Shown piece after piece: positions 38,850-48,100 of a stretch of DNA of 64,000 bases. How positions within the stretch are numbered: position 1 is the stretch's first letter; the number at the start of each line of letters is the position of its first letter. Origin of the DNA: Variovorax sp. J22G73 (GTDB lineage Bacteria > Pseudomonadota > Gammaproteobacteria > Burkholderiales > Burkholderiaceae_C); assembly GCF_030317035.1 (NCBI RefSeq), contig NZ_JASZYK010000001.1:930001-994000 (forward strand), given 5' to 3'. The position numbers were made by a program, and so were the translations under genes. The notes under the pieces are model-generated. The model had not been told where the DNA came from and searched no databases. It worked only from the letters and a program-made list of their open reading frames with translations.

Positions 38850-39329
38850 TCAGCGGGTGCCGGTGTCGTCGGTGGGCGGCGCGGGTGTGGGAGCAGGCGC
38901 CGCCGTGGTGGCGGGAGGCTCGGTTGCGGCGGGCGCGGTCGGCGCGGTTGGCGCAGTGGTCCCGGGAGCTGTAGCTGGCGCAGCGGCGGTAGCTGCTGGA
39001 ACGACCGGCGCCGCCGCCTTCTTGAGCTGCCCGAGCTGCCACTTGCCGGCGAAGGCCTGCAGGTCGGACAGCCGCTTGAGCAGGTCTTGCCCGCTGAGCG
39101 TGAGGCTGTAGCCGTCGCTGCCGTGGCCGACGATTCCGGCCTCGCGCAGTTCCTTGATGCGGGTGTTCAGCGTGTTGGGAGTGATGCCGCCCACGCTGTC
39201 CTGCAGCAGGCGAAAGGTCTGGGCATGGCCGTCGCGCAGGGCCCAGAGCACGCGCAGCGCGTAGCGGGCTTCGAGCAGGGCGAGCAGCTGGCTGACGGCA
39301 GCGTTTTCCTTGGTACTCATCGACATCAT
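38850..39329 (-). CDS. HxlR-like winged-helix protein with Ala/Pro/Thr tail
   Basis: 159 residues. Residues 12-95 resemble the HxlR/MarR-type winged helix (ALRVLWALRDG, LQDSVGGITPNTLNTRIKEL, GYSLTLSGQDLL). Residues 105-159 are an Ala/Pro/Thr-rich, probably disordered tail. No metal or redox Cys is present. Target genes are unknown. Upstream sequence holds inverted repeats at 39445-39461 and 39486-39504. Confidence 0.75.
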   Translation of the reverse strand: MMSMSTKENAAVSQLLALLEARYALRVLWALRDGHAQTFRLLQDSVGGITPNTLNTRIKELREAGIVGHGSDGYSLTLSGQDLLKRLSDLQAFAGKWQLGQLKKAAAPVVPAATAAAPATAPGTTAPTAPTAPAATEPPATTAAPAPTPAPPTDDTGTR

Positions 39330-39485
39330 CTCCTCGAAGCTGGGCGAGCCACCGGGCCTCGCGTTCTTGTGGTTGGGGCTGGACCGTTTCTGACCGTCTA
39401 GGGCCGTCTCGTCGGCCGGCGACTATATCGCAAAGGAAGAGGATGCTACTAGTTTTATAGCTGTCGGCGCATGCTGCATGCGGGT

Positions 39486-39504
39486 TGTGAGACAAAGCCT
39501 CACA
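39486..39504. promoter_or_regulatory. Inverted repeat upstream of the HxlR-like gene
   Basis: TGTGAG-N7-CTCACA is an exact 6-bp dyad about 160 bp before the gene start. Just beyond it two GGTGTCAC copies 15 bp apart form a direct repeat. Between dyad and gene a short GCTA...TAGC palindrome (39445-39461) resembles an abundant Comamonadaceae intergenic motif. The role is unknown. Confidence 0.35.
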
Positions 39505-39561
39505 AATTGGTGTCACAAAACGGTGTCACGAACGGCGTGATGAACCGCACTCGCAGACCGG

Positions 39562-40461
39562 TCAAACGCCGGCGTAGTTGGCCATGGCCTCGCCCAGGCG
39601 GATCGCGCGGCCCGGCGACCATTCCGGGTTGAACGCCACGGGCGGCTTGGGGAACAGCATGACGACGGTGGAGCCGAGCAAGAAACGGCCCATCTCGTCG
39701 CCCTTGCGGATGTCGATCTGCTGGTCGTTGTAGCTCCACTCGCGCAGCTCGCCCACGCGCGGCGGGTTGACCACGCCGTGCCACACCGTGGCCATGCTGC
39801 CCACGATGGTGGCGCCCACCAGCACCAGCACGAAGGGGCCCTGCGCCGACTCGAACACGCACACCACGCGCTCGTTGCGGGCGAACAGGCCGGGCACGCC
39901 GCGTGCCGTGGTCGGGTTCACCGAGAACAGGTCGCCCGGCACGTGGATCATGCGCACCAGCCGCCCGTCGCAGGGCATGTGGATGCGGTGGTAGTCCTTG
40001 GGGCTCAGGTACAGCGTGGCGAAGCTGCCGTGCGCGAACTTGGCGGCCAGCGTGGCGTCGCCGCCCACCAGCGCCGTGGTCGTGTAGTTGTGGCCCTTGG
40101 CCTGGAAGATCTGGTCGCCCTCGATGGGGCCGAACTGGCTGATCGCGCCGTCCACCGGGCACACCAGGTCGGCCTGCGCCAGCGGGCGGGCGCCGGGCTT
40201 GAGCGCGCGCGTGAAGAACTGGTTGAAGCTCTTGTAGTACTCGACGTCCGACTCCAGCGCCTCGCCCATGTTCACGTCGTACTTGGCCACGAAGCGCCGG
40301 ATGATCCACGTCGTGACAGCCCCCCGCTCCTTGCCCGCGACCCAGCCGGCGAAATTGGTCAGTGCCTGTTTCGGGAACAGGTATTGGGGCAGTACGGCGG
40401 AGCGGTCGGACACGTGGGGAGGGCCTGGAATTGGAGTTGGAATCGGGGTCGGGAGGGGCAT
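39562..40461 (-). CDS. psd: Phosphatidylserine decarboxylase proenzyme
   Basis: 299 residues from ATG 40461; the first 16 are Pro-rich, and GTG 40413 (VSDRSAVLPQYLF) is a good alternative start. The pyruvoyl-forming self-cleavage motif LGST is in GRFLLGSTVVM near the C-terminus. Catalytic His residues lie in PVDGAISQFG and YHRIHMP. The membrane enzyme makes phosphatidylethanolamine from phosphatidylserine. It lies 88 bp after the last gene of the uronate unit, on the same strand, probably with its own promoter. Confidence 0.95.
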   Translation of the reverse strand: MPLPTPIPTPIPGPPHVSDRSAVLPQYLFPKQALTNFAGWVAGKERGAVTTWIIRRFVAKYDVNMGEALESDVEYYKSFNQFFTRALKPGARPLAQADLVCPVDGAISQFGPIEGDQIFQAKGHNYTTTALVGGDATLAAKFAHGSFATLYLSPKDYHRIHMPCDGRLVRMIHVPGDLFSVNPTTARGVPGLFARNERVVCVFESAQGPFVLVLVGATIVGSMATVWHGVVNPPRVGELREWSYNDQQIDIRKGDEMGRFLLGSTVVMLFPKPPVAFNPEWSPGRAIRLGEAMANYAGV

Positions 40462-40549
40462 TCTATAAAGCGCTCCCGCGCCGGGGCGTAGGAAGCTTCC
40501 CTTGGTTTCCCGGCCCCGCCGCCGCTTCGGGCGCGCCGCGCGCCCGAAG

Positions 40550-41557
40550 CTAGTCGGCCTTGATGCCCGCTGCCTTGATGACCTGTGCCCACTTGTCCAC
40601 CTCGGTCTTCTGGAACGCGGCGATCTGCGTGGTGCTGAGGTCGGTCGGCTCCATGCCGAAGCCCTTGAGCTTGTCCTGCATCTCGGGCGTCGCCAGGATC
40701 TTGCGGATCTCGGTGTGCAGCTTGTCGACCACCGGCGCCGGCGTGCCCGCGGGCACGAAGATGGCCTGCCACGACACCACCTCGAAGTCCTGCAGCCCCG
40801 GCACGCCCGACTCGGCCACCGTGGGCACGTCGGGCATCGAGGCCAGGCGCTTCGACGACGTGACCGCAATGGCGCGCAGCTTGCCGCTCTGGATGTGCGG
40901 GCCCGCCACCACGGTGGTGTCGAACATCATGTCGACCTGCCCGCCGATCGCGTCCTGGATGGCCGGGCCGCTGCCCTTGTAGGGAATGTGCGTGAACTTC
41001 ACGCCCGACTTGAAGGCCAGCAGCTCCAGCGCCAGGTGCTGCGAGGTGCCCGTGCCGGCCGAGGCCGACGAGAGCCCGCCCGGCTTGGCCTTGCTGGCCG
41101 CGATCACGTCCTTCAGCGTCTTGTAGGGGCTCGACTGGCTCACCACCAGCACCACCGGGTTGGTGCCGATGAGCGTTACCGGGGCAAACGACTTGATCGG
41201 GTCGTAGCCGATCTTCGGGTACAGGCTCACGTTGATGGCGTGCGAGCTGATGGTGCCGCCCACCAGCGTGAAGCCGTCCGGCGCGGCGCGCGCGCCCACC
41301 TCGGAGCCCACGCTGCCGCCGGCGCCGCCCTTGTTGTCGATGATCACGCTGGTGCCCAGCACCGGGCCCAGCTTCTGCGCGATCAGGCGGCCCAGCACGT
41401 CGGTGGTGCCGCCGGCCGGAAAGGGCACGAGGTAGGTGATGGCCTTGCCCGTGGGCCAACTGTTGCTGCCCTGCGCGAAGGCGGCGGGAAGCCCGGCGGT
41501 GAACGCGGAGCCGAGCGAAGCGGCGAGGGCGGTGCGAATGAGGGTGCGGCGTTGCAT
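40550..41557 (-). CDS. Bug/TctC-type tripartite tricarboxylate transporter binding protein
   Basis: 335 residues. The signal peptide MQRRTLIRTALAASL...AAFAQG is followed by the Bug fold (KAITYLVPFPAGGTTDVLGR, VIIDNKGGAGGSVG, IPYKGSGPAIQDAIGGQVD). The ligand is usually a carboxylic acid. No TctA/TctB membrane genes are in the window, so it is an orphan receptor, possibly feeding a distant permease or acting as a sensor. It closes the leftward uronate unit. Confidence 0.92.
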   Translation of the reverse strand: MQRRTLIRTALAASLGSAFTAGLPAAFAQGSNSWPTGKAITYLVPFPAGGTTDVLGRLIAQKLGPVLGTSVIIDNKGGAGGSVGSEVGARAAPDGFTLVGGTISSHAINVSLYPKIGYDPIKSFAPVTLIGTNPVVLVVSQSSPYKTLKDVIAASKAKPGGLSSASAGTGTSQHLALELLAFKSGVKFTHIPYKGSGPAIQDAIGGQVDMMFDTTVVAGPHIQSGKLRAIAVTSSKRLASMPDVPTVAESGVPGLQDFEVVSWQAIFVPAGTPAPVVDKLHTEIRKILATPEMQDKLKGFGMEPTDLSTTQIAAFQKTEVDKWAQVIKAAGIKAD

Positions 41558-41622
41558 GTCAATGTCTCCTTATGGTTTTGGGTGGTGGCGCCGTGAAGCA
41601 TCAGGGTGAGGGGCCGACCCCG

Positions 41623-42693
41623 TCACGGCACGTCGACGATCTCGATCCAGTTCGGGTTCTTGCCAACGTCCAGGTGCTGCGGCTTGCCCAGCGCGCCGGT
41701 GTCGGGGTCGATGGCATACAGAGAGATGCCGTTCGACTCCTGCCCCGCGGCGATCAGGTAGCGCCCGGTCGCGTCGATGGCGAAACCGCGCGGCCCCTTC
41801 TCGGTCGGCGTGAAGCCCAGCGGCTGCAGCTGCCCCGTGGCGGCATCGACCTTGAAGGCCGACAGCGTGCTCGACGTGCGCTCCGACGCATACAGGTAGC
41901 GCCCGTCGGGCGTCAGGTGCAGGTCGGCCGCCCAGGGCTTGCCGGTGAAGCCGGCGGGCAGGGTGGTGGTGCTCTGCGCGAGCTTCAGCGTGCCGCGCGC
42001 GGCGTCCCAGGCGTACACGTGCAGCCCCGCGTCGAGTTCGTCGAGCAGGTAGAGGTAACGCTGCGCCTTGTCCCACACGAAGTGGCGCGGGCCCGACTTG
42101 GCGGCGGTGGCGGTCAGCGGCGGGTCGTTGGGCGACAGCAGCCCCTTCTGCGCGTCGAAGCGCCAGCTGGAGACGTTGTCCGCGCCCAGGCTGGTCGCGA
42201 GCACGAACCGGTTGCTGGCGTCCGCGTGAATGGCGTGCGCGTTCGGCCCGGTCTGGATCAGCTGGTGGATGGGGCCGACCGTGCCGTCCTTGCCCACCGC
42301 GTTCACCGTGATCTTCCCGCCCTGGTACGAGGCCGCGAACAGCCACTGGCCGCTCGCGTCCAGGTCGATGTTGGCCATGCTGTCGGCCAGCGGCGCCTCG
42401 CCGAGCTTCTGCAGCTTGCCGCTGGCGCCGTCGATGGACAGCGCCGTCACGCGAAACGGCTGCGAGCGCAGCGCGGCGTACAGCACGCGCCTGTCGCGGC
42501 TCACCACCATCGGCATCACCGTGCCGCCGACGTTCAGCGTCTGCACGGGCTTGAGCGCGCCCTGCGCGCGGTCGAGCTCCAGCACCGAGATTTCCTGGCT
42601 GTCCGCGTTCGACACGTACACCCAGGTTGCGGCGAGCGCCGGGGCCGGCGCGGCCGCGGCCAGCCACAGCAGCGATGCGATGGTCGTCTTCAT
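41623..42693 (-). CDS. Lactonase family seven-bladed beta-propeller protein
   Basis: 356 residues with an N-terminal signal peptide (MKTTIASLLWLAAAAPAPALA), so probably periplasmic. Repeated blade motifs (WVYVSNADSQEISVLEL, GRYLYASERTSSTLSAF, FAIDATGRYLIAAGQES) match the Pgl/YbhE lactonase family. In this operon it may open aldonolactones or galactaro-/glucaro-lactones outside the cytoplasm, complementing the cytoplasmic SMP-30-type lactonase. The spacing of 11 bp to the upstream Bug gene suggests co-transcription. Confidence 0.85.
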   Translation of the reverse strand: MKTTIASLLWLAAAAPAPALAATWVYVSNADSQEISVLELDRAQGALKPVQTLNVGGTVMPMVVSRDRRVLYAALRSQPFRVTALSIDGASGKLQKLGEAPLADSMANIDLDASGQWLFAASYQGGKITVNAVGKDGTVGPIHQLIQTGPNAHAIHADASNRFVLATSLGADNVSSWRFDAQKGLLSPNDPPLTATAAKSGPRHFVWDKAQRYLYLLDELDAGLHVYAWDAARGTLKLAQSTTTLPAGFTGKPWAADLHLTPDGRYLYASERTSSTLSAFKVDAATGQLQPLGFTPTEKGPRGFAIDATGRYLIAAGQESNGISLYAIDPDTGALGKPQHLDVGKNPNWIEIVDVP

Positions 42694-42704
42694 CGCTGCG
42701 TCGC

Positions 42705-43685
42705 TCAGGGCTTGATGCCCAGTTTGGTGATCAGTGCCTTGAAGTAGTCGTTGTCCTTGGCCAGCGTTTCCTTGAAGGCGGCGCCGTCGGTGTACACGTA
42801 GCCCAGGTTCTGCTTGTCCATCACCTCGCGCAGCAGCGGCTCCTTGGCCGTCTTGGCGGCGATGTCGCGCAGCTTGGCCATCACTTCGGGCGGCGTGTTC
42901 TTCGGCGCGCCGAGGCCGCGCCAGGTGCCGATGGAAATGTCGATGCCGCGCTCCTTGGCGGTGGGCACCTTGTCGAAGGCGGCCATGCGCTTGTCGGCCA
43001 TCAGCACCAGCATCTTCAGCTTGCCGGCCTGCACGTAGGTCGACACCTCGGCCGGGCTCACGGCCACCGCGTCGACGTGGCCGCCGAGCAGCGCCAGCAC
43101 GGCCGGGCCCGCGCCCTGGAACGGAATGTGGTTGAACTTGGCGCCGGTCTTGTCTTCGAGCGCCGAGGCCGCCAGGTGCCAGATGGAGCCGGTGCCCGAG
43201 TTGCCCACGCCCATTTCGCCGGGCTTCTTCTTGGCCGCGGCCAGGAATTCCTCGATGGTGTTGTAGGGCGAGTCGGCCTTCACCGTGATGGCGGCCGGGT
43301 CGGCGTTGAGCTGCGCGATCGGCTGGAAGTCGTCGTAGTTGAACTTGGCCAGGCCCAGGTGCGGCAGCGTGAGCAGCTCCACCGTGAGCACCGCCAGCTT
43401 GTAGCCATCGGGGCGCGAATGGATCACCTCGTTCCAGCCGATGGCGCCGCCCGCGCCGGGGCGGTTCACGATGACGATGCTTTCAGACATGTGCTTGCGG
43501 CTCGCGTCGGCGAAGGCGCGGGCCAGCGCGTCGGTGCCGCCGCCGGGCTGGTAGGGCACGATCAGCTCGACCGTGTGGTTCGGGTAGTCGTTGCCGGCGG
43601 CCTGGGCGGCGGGTGCCGCGAGGCCGAAGGCGATGCAGGCCGCGCCGGTGAGGGCCGCGAACTTGCGCAGGAATTTCGTCGTCAT
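42705..43685 (-). CDS. Bug/TctC-type binding protein
   Basis: 326 residues. Signal peptide MTTKFLRKFAALTGAACIAF...AQA, then the Bug signatures HTVELIVPYQPGGGTDALAR, NRPGAGGAIGWNEV and IPFQGAGPAVLALLGGHVD. Second receptor of this family in the leftward unit, again without membrane partners. Likely ligands are uronates, aldarates or related acids by context only. Confidence 0.92.
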   Translation of the reverse strand: MTTKFLRKFAALTGAACIAFGLAAPAAQAAGNDYPNHTVELIVPYQPGGGTDALARAFADASRKHMSESIVIVNRPGAGGAIGWNEVIHSRPDGYKLAVLTVELLTLPHLGLAKFNYDDFQPIAQLNADPAAITVKADSPYNTIEEFLAAAKKKPGEMGVGNSGTGSIWHLAASALEDKTGAKFNHIPFQGAGPAVLALLGGHVDAVAVSPAEVSTYVQAGKLKMLVLMADKRMAAFDKVPTAKERGIDISIGTWRGLGAPKNTPPEVMAKLRDIAAKTAKEPLLREVMDKQNLGYVYTDGAAFKETLAKDNDYFKALITKLGIKP

Positions 43686-43758
43686 CTTCTTTGTCTCCGT
43701 TGTTGATCTTTGAAAGCTGAAAGCAGCGGCAGGGGCAGAGCGTGGCTCAGGCCATGGC

Positions 43759-44520
43759 TCAGGGCATGTACTGCCCGCCGTTCACCTCGAGCACCTGCCC
43801 GGTGACATAGCCCGAGAGTTGCTCCGAAGCCAGGTACAGGAAGGCGCCCACGCACTCCTCGGCCGTGCCGAGGCGCCCCATCGGGATGCCGGCGCGAAAG
43901 TTCTCCAGCATCGCGGGCGTCGAGAAGCGGTCCTGGAACGGCGTCTGGATGACGCCCGGCGCCACCGCGTTCACGCGGATGCGGTCGCCCACCAGCTCCT
44001 TGGCCAGCCCGTGCGTGGCCGTGCTCACGAAGCCCTTGGCGCCCGCGTACAGGTAGGCCGCGGGCCCACCGCCGGTGCGTGCCGCCACCGAGGTCACGTT
44101 GATGATGTTGCCGCCGCCCTGCGCGCGCATCAGCGGCACCACCTCGCGGCAGCAGGCCAGCACCGAGCGTGCGTTGATGTGCATCACCTCGTCGAACAGC
44201 GCGTCGTCGAACTCGGCGATGGGCACGCGCTTGACCAGGCTGCCGGCGTTGTTCACCAGCACGTCGATGCGGCCGAACTCGTCCACCACCTGCTTCACGC
44301 AGTCGCGGATGGCGCCCGTGTCGCGCACGTCGGCCTTCACGGCCACGGCGGCGCCGCCGGCCGCGCGGATGGTCTCGACCACCTCGTTGGCCTCGGCGAC
44401 CGAGCTGTTGTAGTGCACCGCCACGCGCATGCCGCGCGCGGCGAAGGCGATGGCCACCGCCGCGCCGATGCCGGTGCTGGCGCCGGTGACGAGGGCCACC
44501 TTGTCCTTGAGGTCTTCCAT
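43759..44520 (-). CDS. SDR-family oxidoreductase
   Basis: 253 residues. The NAD(P) motif TGASTGIG is near the N-terminus and NVTSVAARTGG supplies the catalytic Ser. The usual YxxxK appears as YLYAGAKG, giving Tyr and Lys with the right spacing. A classical short-chain dehydrogenase of the FabG-like group. It may interconvert a sugar acid in this catabolic operon; the substrate cannot be inferred from sequence. Confidence 0.88.
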   Translation of the reverse strand: MEDLKDKVALVTGASTGIGAAVAIAFAARGMRVAVHYNSSVAEANEVVETIRAAGGAAVAVKADVRDTGAIRDCVKQVVDEFGRIDVLVNNAGSLVKRVPIAEFDDALFDEVMHINARSVLACCREVVPLMRAQGGGNIINVTSVAARTGGGPAAYLYAGAKGFVSTATHGLAKELVGDRIRVNAVAPGVIQTPFQDRFSTPAMLENFRAGIPMGRLGTAEECVGAFLYLASEQLSGYVTGQVLEVNGGQYMP

Positions 44521-44562
44521 TTGCGTGCTCCGTGTGTGGTGTGTGTTCTGCAGGGGATGGGT

Positions 44563-46137
44563 TCAGGTGACCGGCGCCGGGTTGAACAGCACCAGCGCGT
44601 TGTGCAGCTTCCAGTGCTCCGCCCAGGTCTTCTTGCGGCCGCTGGCCACGTCGAGCATCAGGTGGAACATTTCCCAGCCGATGTCCTCGATGCTGGCCTC
44701 GCCGTCGGCGATGCGGCCCGCGTTCACATCCATCAGGTCGTGCCAGCGGCGCGCCAGGTCGCTGCGCGTGGCCACCTTGATGACCGGCACCTCGGCCAGC
44801 CCGTAGGGCGTGCCGCGGCCGGTGGTGAACACATGCAGGTTGATGCCCGCGGCCAGCTGCAGCGTGCCGCAGATGAAGTCGCTGGCCGGCGTTGCCGCGT
44901 AGACGAGGCCCTTCTGCGCCACCTTCTCGCCCGGCGCCAGCACGCCGGTGATGGGCGCCGAGCCCGACTTGACGATGGAGCCCATCGCCTTCTCGACGAT
45001 GTTCGACAGCCCGCCCTTCTTGTTGCCCGGCGTGGTGTTGGCGCTGCGGTCGACGCGGCCCTTTTCCAGGTAGGCGTCGTACCAGGCCATCTCGCGGATC
45101 ATGGCGGCGGCCACCTCGGGCGTGGCCGCGCGCGAGGTGAGCTGGTCGATGCCGTCGCGCACCTCGGTCACTTCCGAGAACATCACCGTGGCGCCCGCGC
45201 GCACCAGCAGGTCGGTGCAGAAGCCCACGGCCGGGTTGGCGGTCACGCCCGAGAAGGCGTCGCTGCCGCCGCACTGCACGCCCACCACCAGCTCGCTGGC
45301 GGGCACGGTCTCGCGGCGGCGCGCGTTCAGGCGCACCAGGTGCTGCTCGGCCTGGCGCATGACCGAGTCGATCATCGACATGAAGCCGACGTGCTCGTCG
45401 TCCTGCAGGCAGACCACGTCGAGTTCGTCGCTGCCCGCCGCTTCGCCGCGCCGGTCGACGATGGGGATGCTGCCCGGCGGCAGCAGCCGCTCGGGCTGCA
45501 GCTTCTCGCAGCCCAGGCTCACCACCATCACCTCGCCGCCGAAGTTCGGGTTCAAGCTGATGTTGCGCAGCGTGCGAATGGGCACCACCGCGTCGGGCGC
45601 GTCGATGGCCACGCCGCAGCCGTAGCCGTGCGCCAGCCCCACCACGTCGTCCACGTTCGGGTACTTCGGCAGCAACTCGGCCTTGATGCGCTGCACCGCG
45701 AAGTCGATCACGCCGGCCACGCACTGCACCGTTTCGGTAATGGCCAGGATGTTGCGCGAGCCCACCGAGCCGTCGGCGTTGCGGTAGCCCTCGAAGGTGT
45801 AGCCCTCCAGCGGCGCCAGGGCGGGGGGCTTCACGGTGGCGATGGGCAGGCCGTCGAGCCCGGGCGCGGTGGGCATGCGCATCACGCGCTCGTGCACCCA
45901 GCTGCCGCGCGGCAGCGCCTTCAGCGCGTAGCCGATCACCACGTTGTAGCGCACGATGGCGTCGCCCTCGGCCAGGTCGGCCAGTGCCACCTTGTGGCCC
46001 TGGGGCACGGTGTCCACCAGCACGAGGCCGTCGCTGAACGCCGTGCCGGCCTTCAGCCCGCCGTCGTTCGCGACGATGGCCACGTTGTCCGCGGCGTGGA
46101 TGCGGATGCGGTGCGGTGGGCGCGTGGTTTCTGTCAT
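44563..46137 (-). CDS. garD: Galactarate dehydratase
   Basis: 524 residues, same length as E. coli GarD (523) and very similar throughout. An N-terminal SAF-like domain ([18 protein letters not shown]) is followed by the UxaA catalytic part with [38 protein letters not shown] and [14 protein letters not shown]. The iron-dependent enzyme converts galactarate to 5-dehydro-4-deoxyglucarate, which KdgD (encoded at 56168) then processes. It receives galactarate made by Udh and lactonase from this same unit. Confidence 0.97.
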   Translation of the reverse strand: MTETTRPPHRIRIHAADNVAIVANDGGLKAGTAFSDGLVLVDTVPQGHKVALADLAEGDAIVRYNVVIGYALKALPRGSWVHERVMRMPTAPGLDGLPIATVKPPALAPLEGYTFEGYRNADGSVGSRNILAITETVQCVAGVIDFAVQRIKAELLPKYPNVDDVVGLAHGYGCGVAIDAPDAVVPIRTLRNISLNPNFGGEVMVVSLGCEKLQPERLLPPGSIPIVDRRGEAAGSDELDVVCLQDDEHVGFMSMIDSVMRQAEQHLVRLNARRRETVPASELVVGVQCGGSDAFSGVTANPAVGFCTDLLVRAGATVMFSEVTEVRDGIDQLTSRAATPEVAAAMIREMAWYDAYLEKGRVDRSANTTPGNKKGGLSNIVEKAMGSIVKSGSAPITGVLAPGEKVAQKGLVYAATPASDFICGTLQLAAGINLHVFTTGRGTPYGLAEVPVIKVATRSDLARRWHDLMDVNAGRIADGEASIEDIGWEMFHLMLDVASGRKKTWAEHWKLHNALVLFNPAPVT

Positions 46138-46173
46138 CGTGGGTTCCTCGGGGCGTGCTCGGGCCTGTTGCGC

Positions 46174-47469
46174 TTACTTCACGACCATGAACATGCTGGG
46201 CAGCCAGGTCGAGAACGCAGGCACGAATGTGACCACGCCCAGCGCAAAGATCAATGCCCCGTAGAACGGCCAGATCGTGCGCATCACCGTGCCCACCGAC
46301 ACCCCGCCGATGGCGCACCCCACGAACTGGGTGGTGCCCACGGGCGGCGTGTTCAGCCCCAGCGCGCAGTTGATGAGCATCACGATGCCGAACTGCACCG
46401 AGGTCATGCCGTAGTGCTGGGCAATGGGCAGGAAGATGGGCGTGCACAGCAGGATGGTGGCGGCCATGTCCAGGAAGGTGCCCAGCACGAACAGGATGAT
46501 GTTGATCAGCAGGAAGATGACCCACGGCGTGCTCGTCACCTGCGACAGCATCTGCCCCGTGAGCTCGGCCACGCCGTACAGGCTGATGAGGTAGCCGAAG
46601 GTGCTGGAGATGCCGATCAGCAGCAGGATCACGCCGGTGGTGCGCACCGCCTTCGAGGCCGCCTTGATGAAGTGCTCCCACTTCAGCGTGCGGTACACGA
46701 AGATGGTGAGCCCCAGCGCGTACAGCACCGCCACCGCGGCCGACTCGGTGGCCGTGAAGATGCCCGACAGGATGCCCCCCAGGATCAGCACCACGATGAA
46801 CAGGCCCGGCAGCGCCGCCGCGAACGAGCGCCCCACGATCGTCCAGCCCGGGAAGCTGCCGGCCGGGTAGCCGCGCTTCACCGCCACCAGGTAGGCGGCC
46901 GCCAGGTTGCTGATGGTGAGCACGGCCGCCGGCAGCAGCGCCGCCAGGATCAGCGCCGCGATCGACACCTTGCCGCCCGCCGCGAGCGAATAGATGATGA
47001 GGTTGTGGCTGGTCGGCATCAGCGCGCCGACCAGCGCCGCGTGCGTCGTCACGTTGACCGCGTAGTCGGCGTGGTAGCCCTCCTTCTTCATCATGGGGAT
47101 CATCACGGCGCCCATGGCCGAGACGTCCGCCACGGGCGAGCCCGAGACGCCGCCGAACAGCGTGCAGGCCACCACGTTCGACATGCCCAGGCCGCCGCGC
47201 ACATGGCCCACGAGGTCGCGCGCCAGGTTGACGATGCGGTCCGCGATGCCGCCGTAGAGCATCAGCTCGCCCGCGAAGATGAAGAACGGAATGGCCAGGA
47301 AAGAGAAGATCCCCATGCCCGAGGTCATCTGCTGGAAGCCGACCGCCAGCGGCAGGCCTTCATACAGCAGCGTGGCCAGGGCCGACAGCCCGATGGAAAA
47401 AGCGACCGGCACGCCCAGCAGGAGAAAGAGCGTGAAGGAAAGGCAAAGAATGAGAAGAGGAATGGTCAT
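46174..47469 (-). CDS. TRAP transporter large permease (DctM type)
   Basis: 431 residues with about 12 hydrophobic segments. DctM landmarks include FFIFAGELMLYGGIADRIVNLA, FGGVSGSPVADVSAMGAVMIPMM and GLNTPPVGTTQFVGCAIG. It is the Na+-driven membrane subunit. Start 2 bp after the small-permease stop. With the binding protein at 48101 it forms a complete TRAP importer, presumably for a uronate or aldarate. Confidence 0.95.
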   Translation of the reverse strand: MTIPLLILCLSFTLFLLLGVPVAFSIGLSALATLLYEGLPLAVGFQQMTSGMGIFSFLAIPFFIFAGELMLYGGIADRIVNLARDLVGHVRGGLGMSNVVACTLFGGVSGSPVADVSAMGAVMIPMMKKEGYHADYAVNVTTHAALVGALMPTSHNLIIYSLAAGGKVSIAALILAALLPAAVLTISNLAAAYLVAVKRGYPAGSFPGWTIVGRSFAAALPGLFIVVLILGGILSGIFTATESAAVAVLYALGLTIFVYRTLKWEHFIKAASKAVRTTGVILLLIGISSTFGYLISLYGVAELTGQMLSQVTSTPWVIFLLINIILFVLGTFLDMAATILLCTPIFLPIAQHYGMTSVQFGIVMLINCALGLNTPPVGTTQFVGCAIGGVSVGTVMRTIWPFYGALIFALGVVTFVPAFSTWLPSMFMVVK

Positions 47470-47471
47470 GG

Positions 47472-47960
47472 TCAGGCCCACGAGGGTTCGACTTCGCGGC
47501 CTTGGGCCAGGGCGATGATGTGCTCGATGGAGAACATCACGATGAGCACGCCGGCCAGCGAGGCGGGCACGTATTTCCAGCCCTCGGAGATCCACAGCGT
47601 GGGCAGGCGGTAGTCCCACACCGATTCGGCGAGCGAGGCGCAGTTCCAGGCCATGGCCAGCCCGAAGGTCAGGATCAGCACGTGGATGAGGTATTCCATC
47701 TTCAGGCGCAGCCAGTCGGGCGCGAGCACCAGGAACGACTCCAGGCCGATGTGGCCCGCGTCGCGCACGCCCACGGCCACGCCGAACATCGTGACGTAGA
47801 TGACCAGCAGCAGCGCCAGGCTTTCGGCCCAGGTGGGGGTGTTGTTGAGCACGTAGCGGCCGAACACCTGCCAGCTCACCGCGCAGATCACCGCGACGAG
47901 ACCGAGGATGCCCAACCACATGCAGGCACGGGCGAGGGTGCGGCAAAGTTTGGTGTACAT
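47472..47960 (-). CDS. TRAP transporter small permease (DctQ type)
   Basis: 162 residues with four transmembrane segments. NTPTWAESLALLLVIYVTMFG is the conserved DctQ helix. It pairs with the large permease encoded immediately downstream. A 140-bp gap with a large palindromic repeat separates it from the binding-protein gene. Confidence 0.93.
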   Translation of the reverse strand: MYTKLCRTLARACMWLGILGLVAVICAVSWQVFGRYVLNNTPTWAESLALLLVIYVTMFGVAVGVRDAGHIGLESFLVLAPDWLRLKMEYLIHVLILTFGLAMAWNCASLAESVWDYRLPTLWISEGWKYVPASLAGVLIVMFSIEHIIALAQGREVEPSWA

Positions 47961-47980
47961 GTGAGTTCTTCTTTGTCTTT

Positions 47981-48078
47981 CTCCCTCCCCTGGGGGGAGG
48001 GCAGGGGTGGGGGCAGGCGGCGCGTTTACTCCCGCGCCGTCGTGCCCCCTCCCGACCTTCCCCCGGGAGGGGAAGGAG
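47981..48078. repeat. Palindromic GC-rich intergenic repeat
   Basis: CTCCCTCCCC at the left end mirrors GGGAGGGGAAGGAG at the right. Inner arms GGGGTGGGGGCA and TGCCCCCTCCCGACC are also complementary, and a GGCGCG/CGCGCC core completes a near 98-bp cruciform. It sits inside the TRAP gene set, between binding protein and small permease. It is unrelated to copies A-E and looks like a small non-autonomous repeat. Confidence 0.75.
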
Positions 48079-48100
48079 CCAATTCAACGGACCGACTTGC

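Noticed and set aside
43819-47613. Open frame of 1264 codons on the plus strand opposite garD and the TRAP genes
   Set aside because: It mirrors well-conserved genes on the other strand, has a His/Arg/Gly-rich low-information composition and no domain; long antisense frames are common at this GC content.
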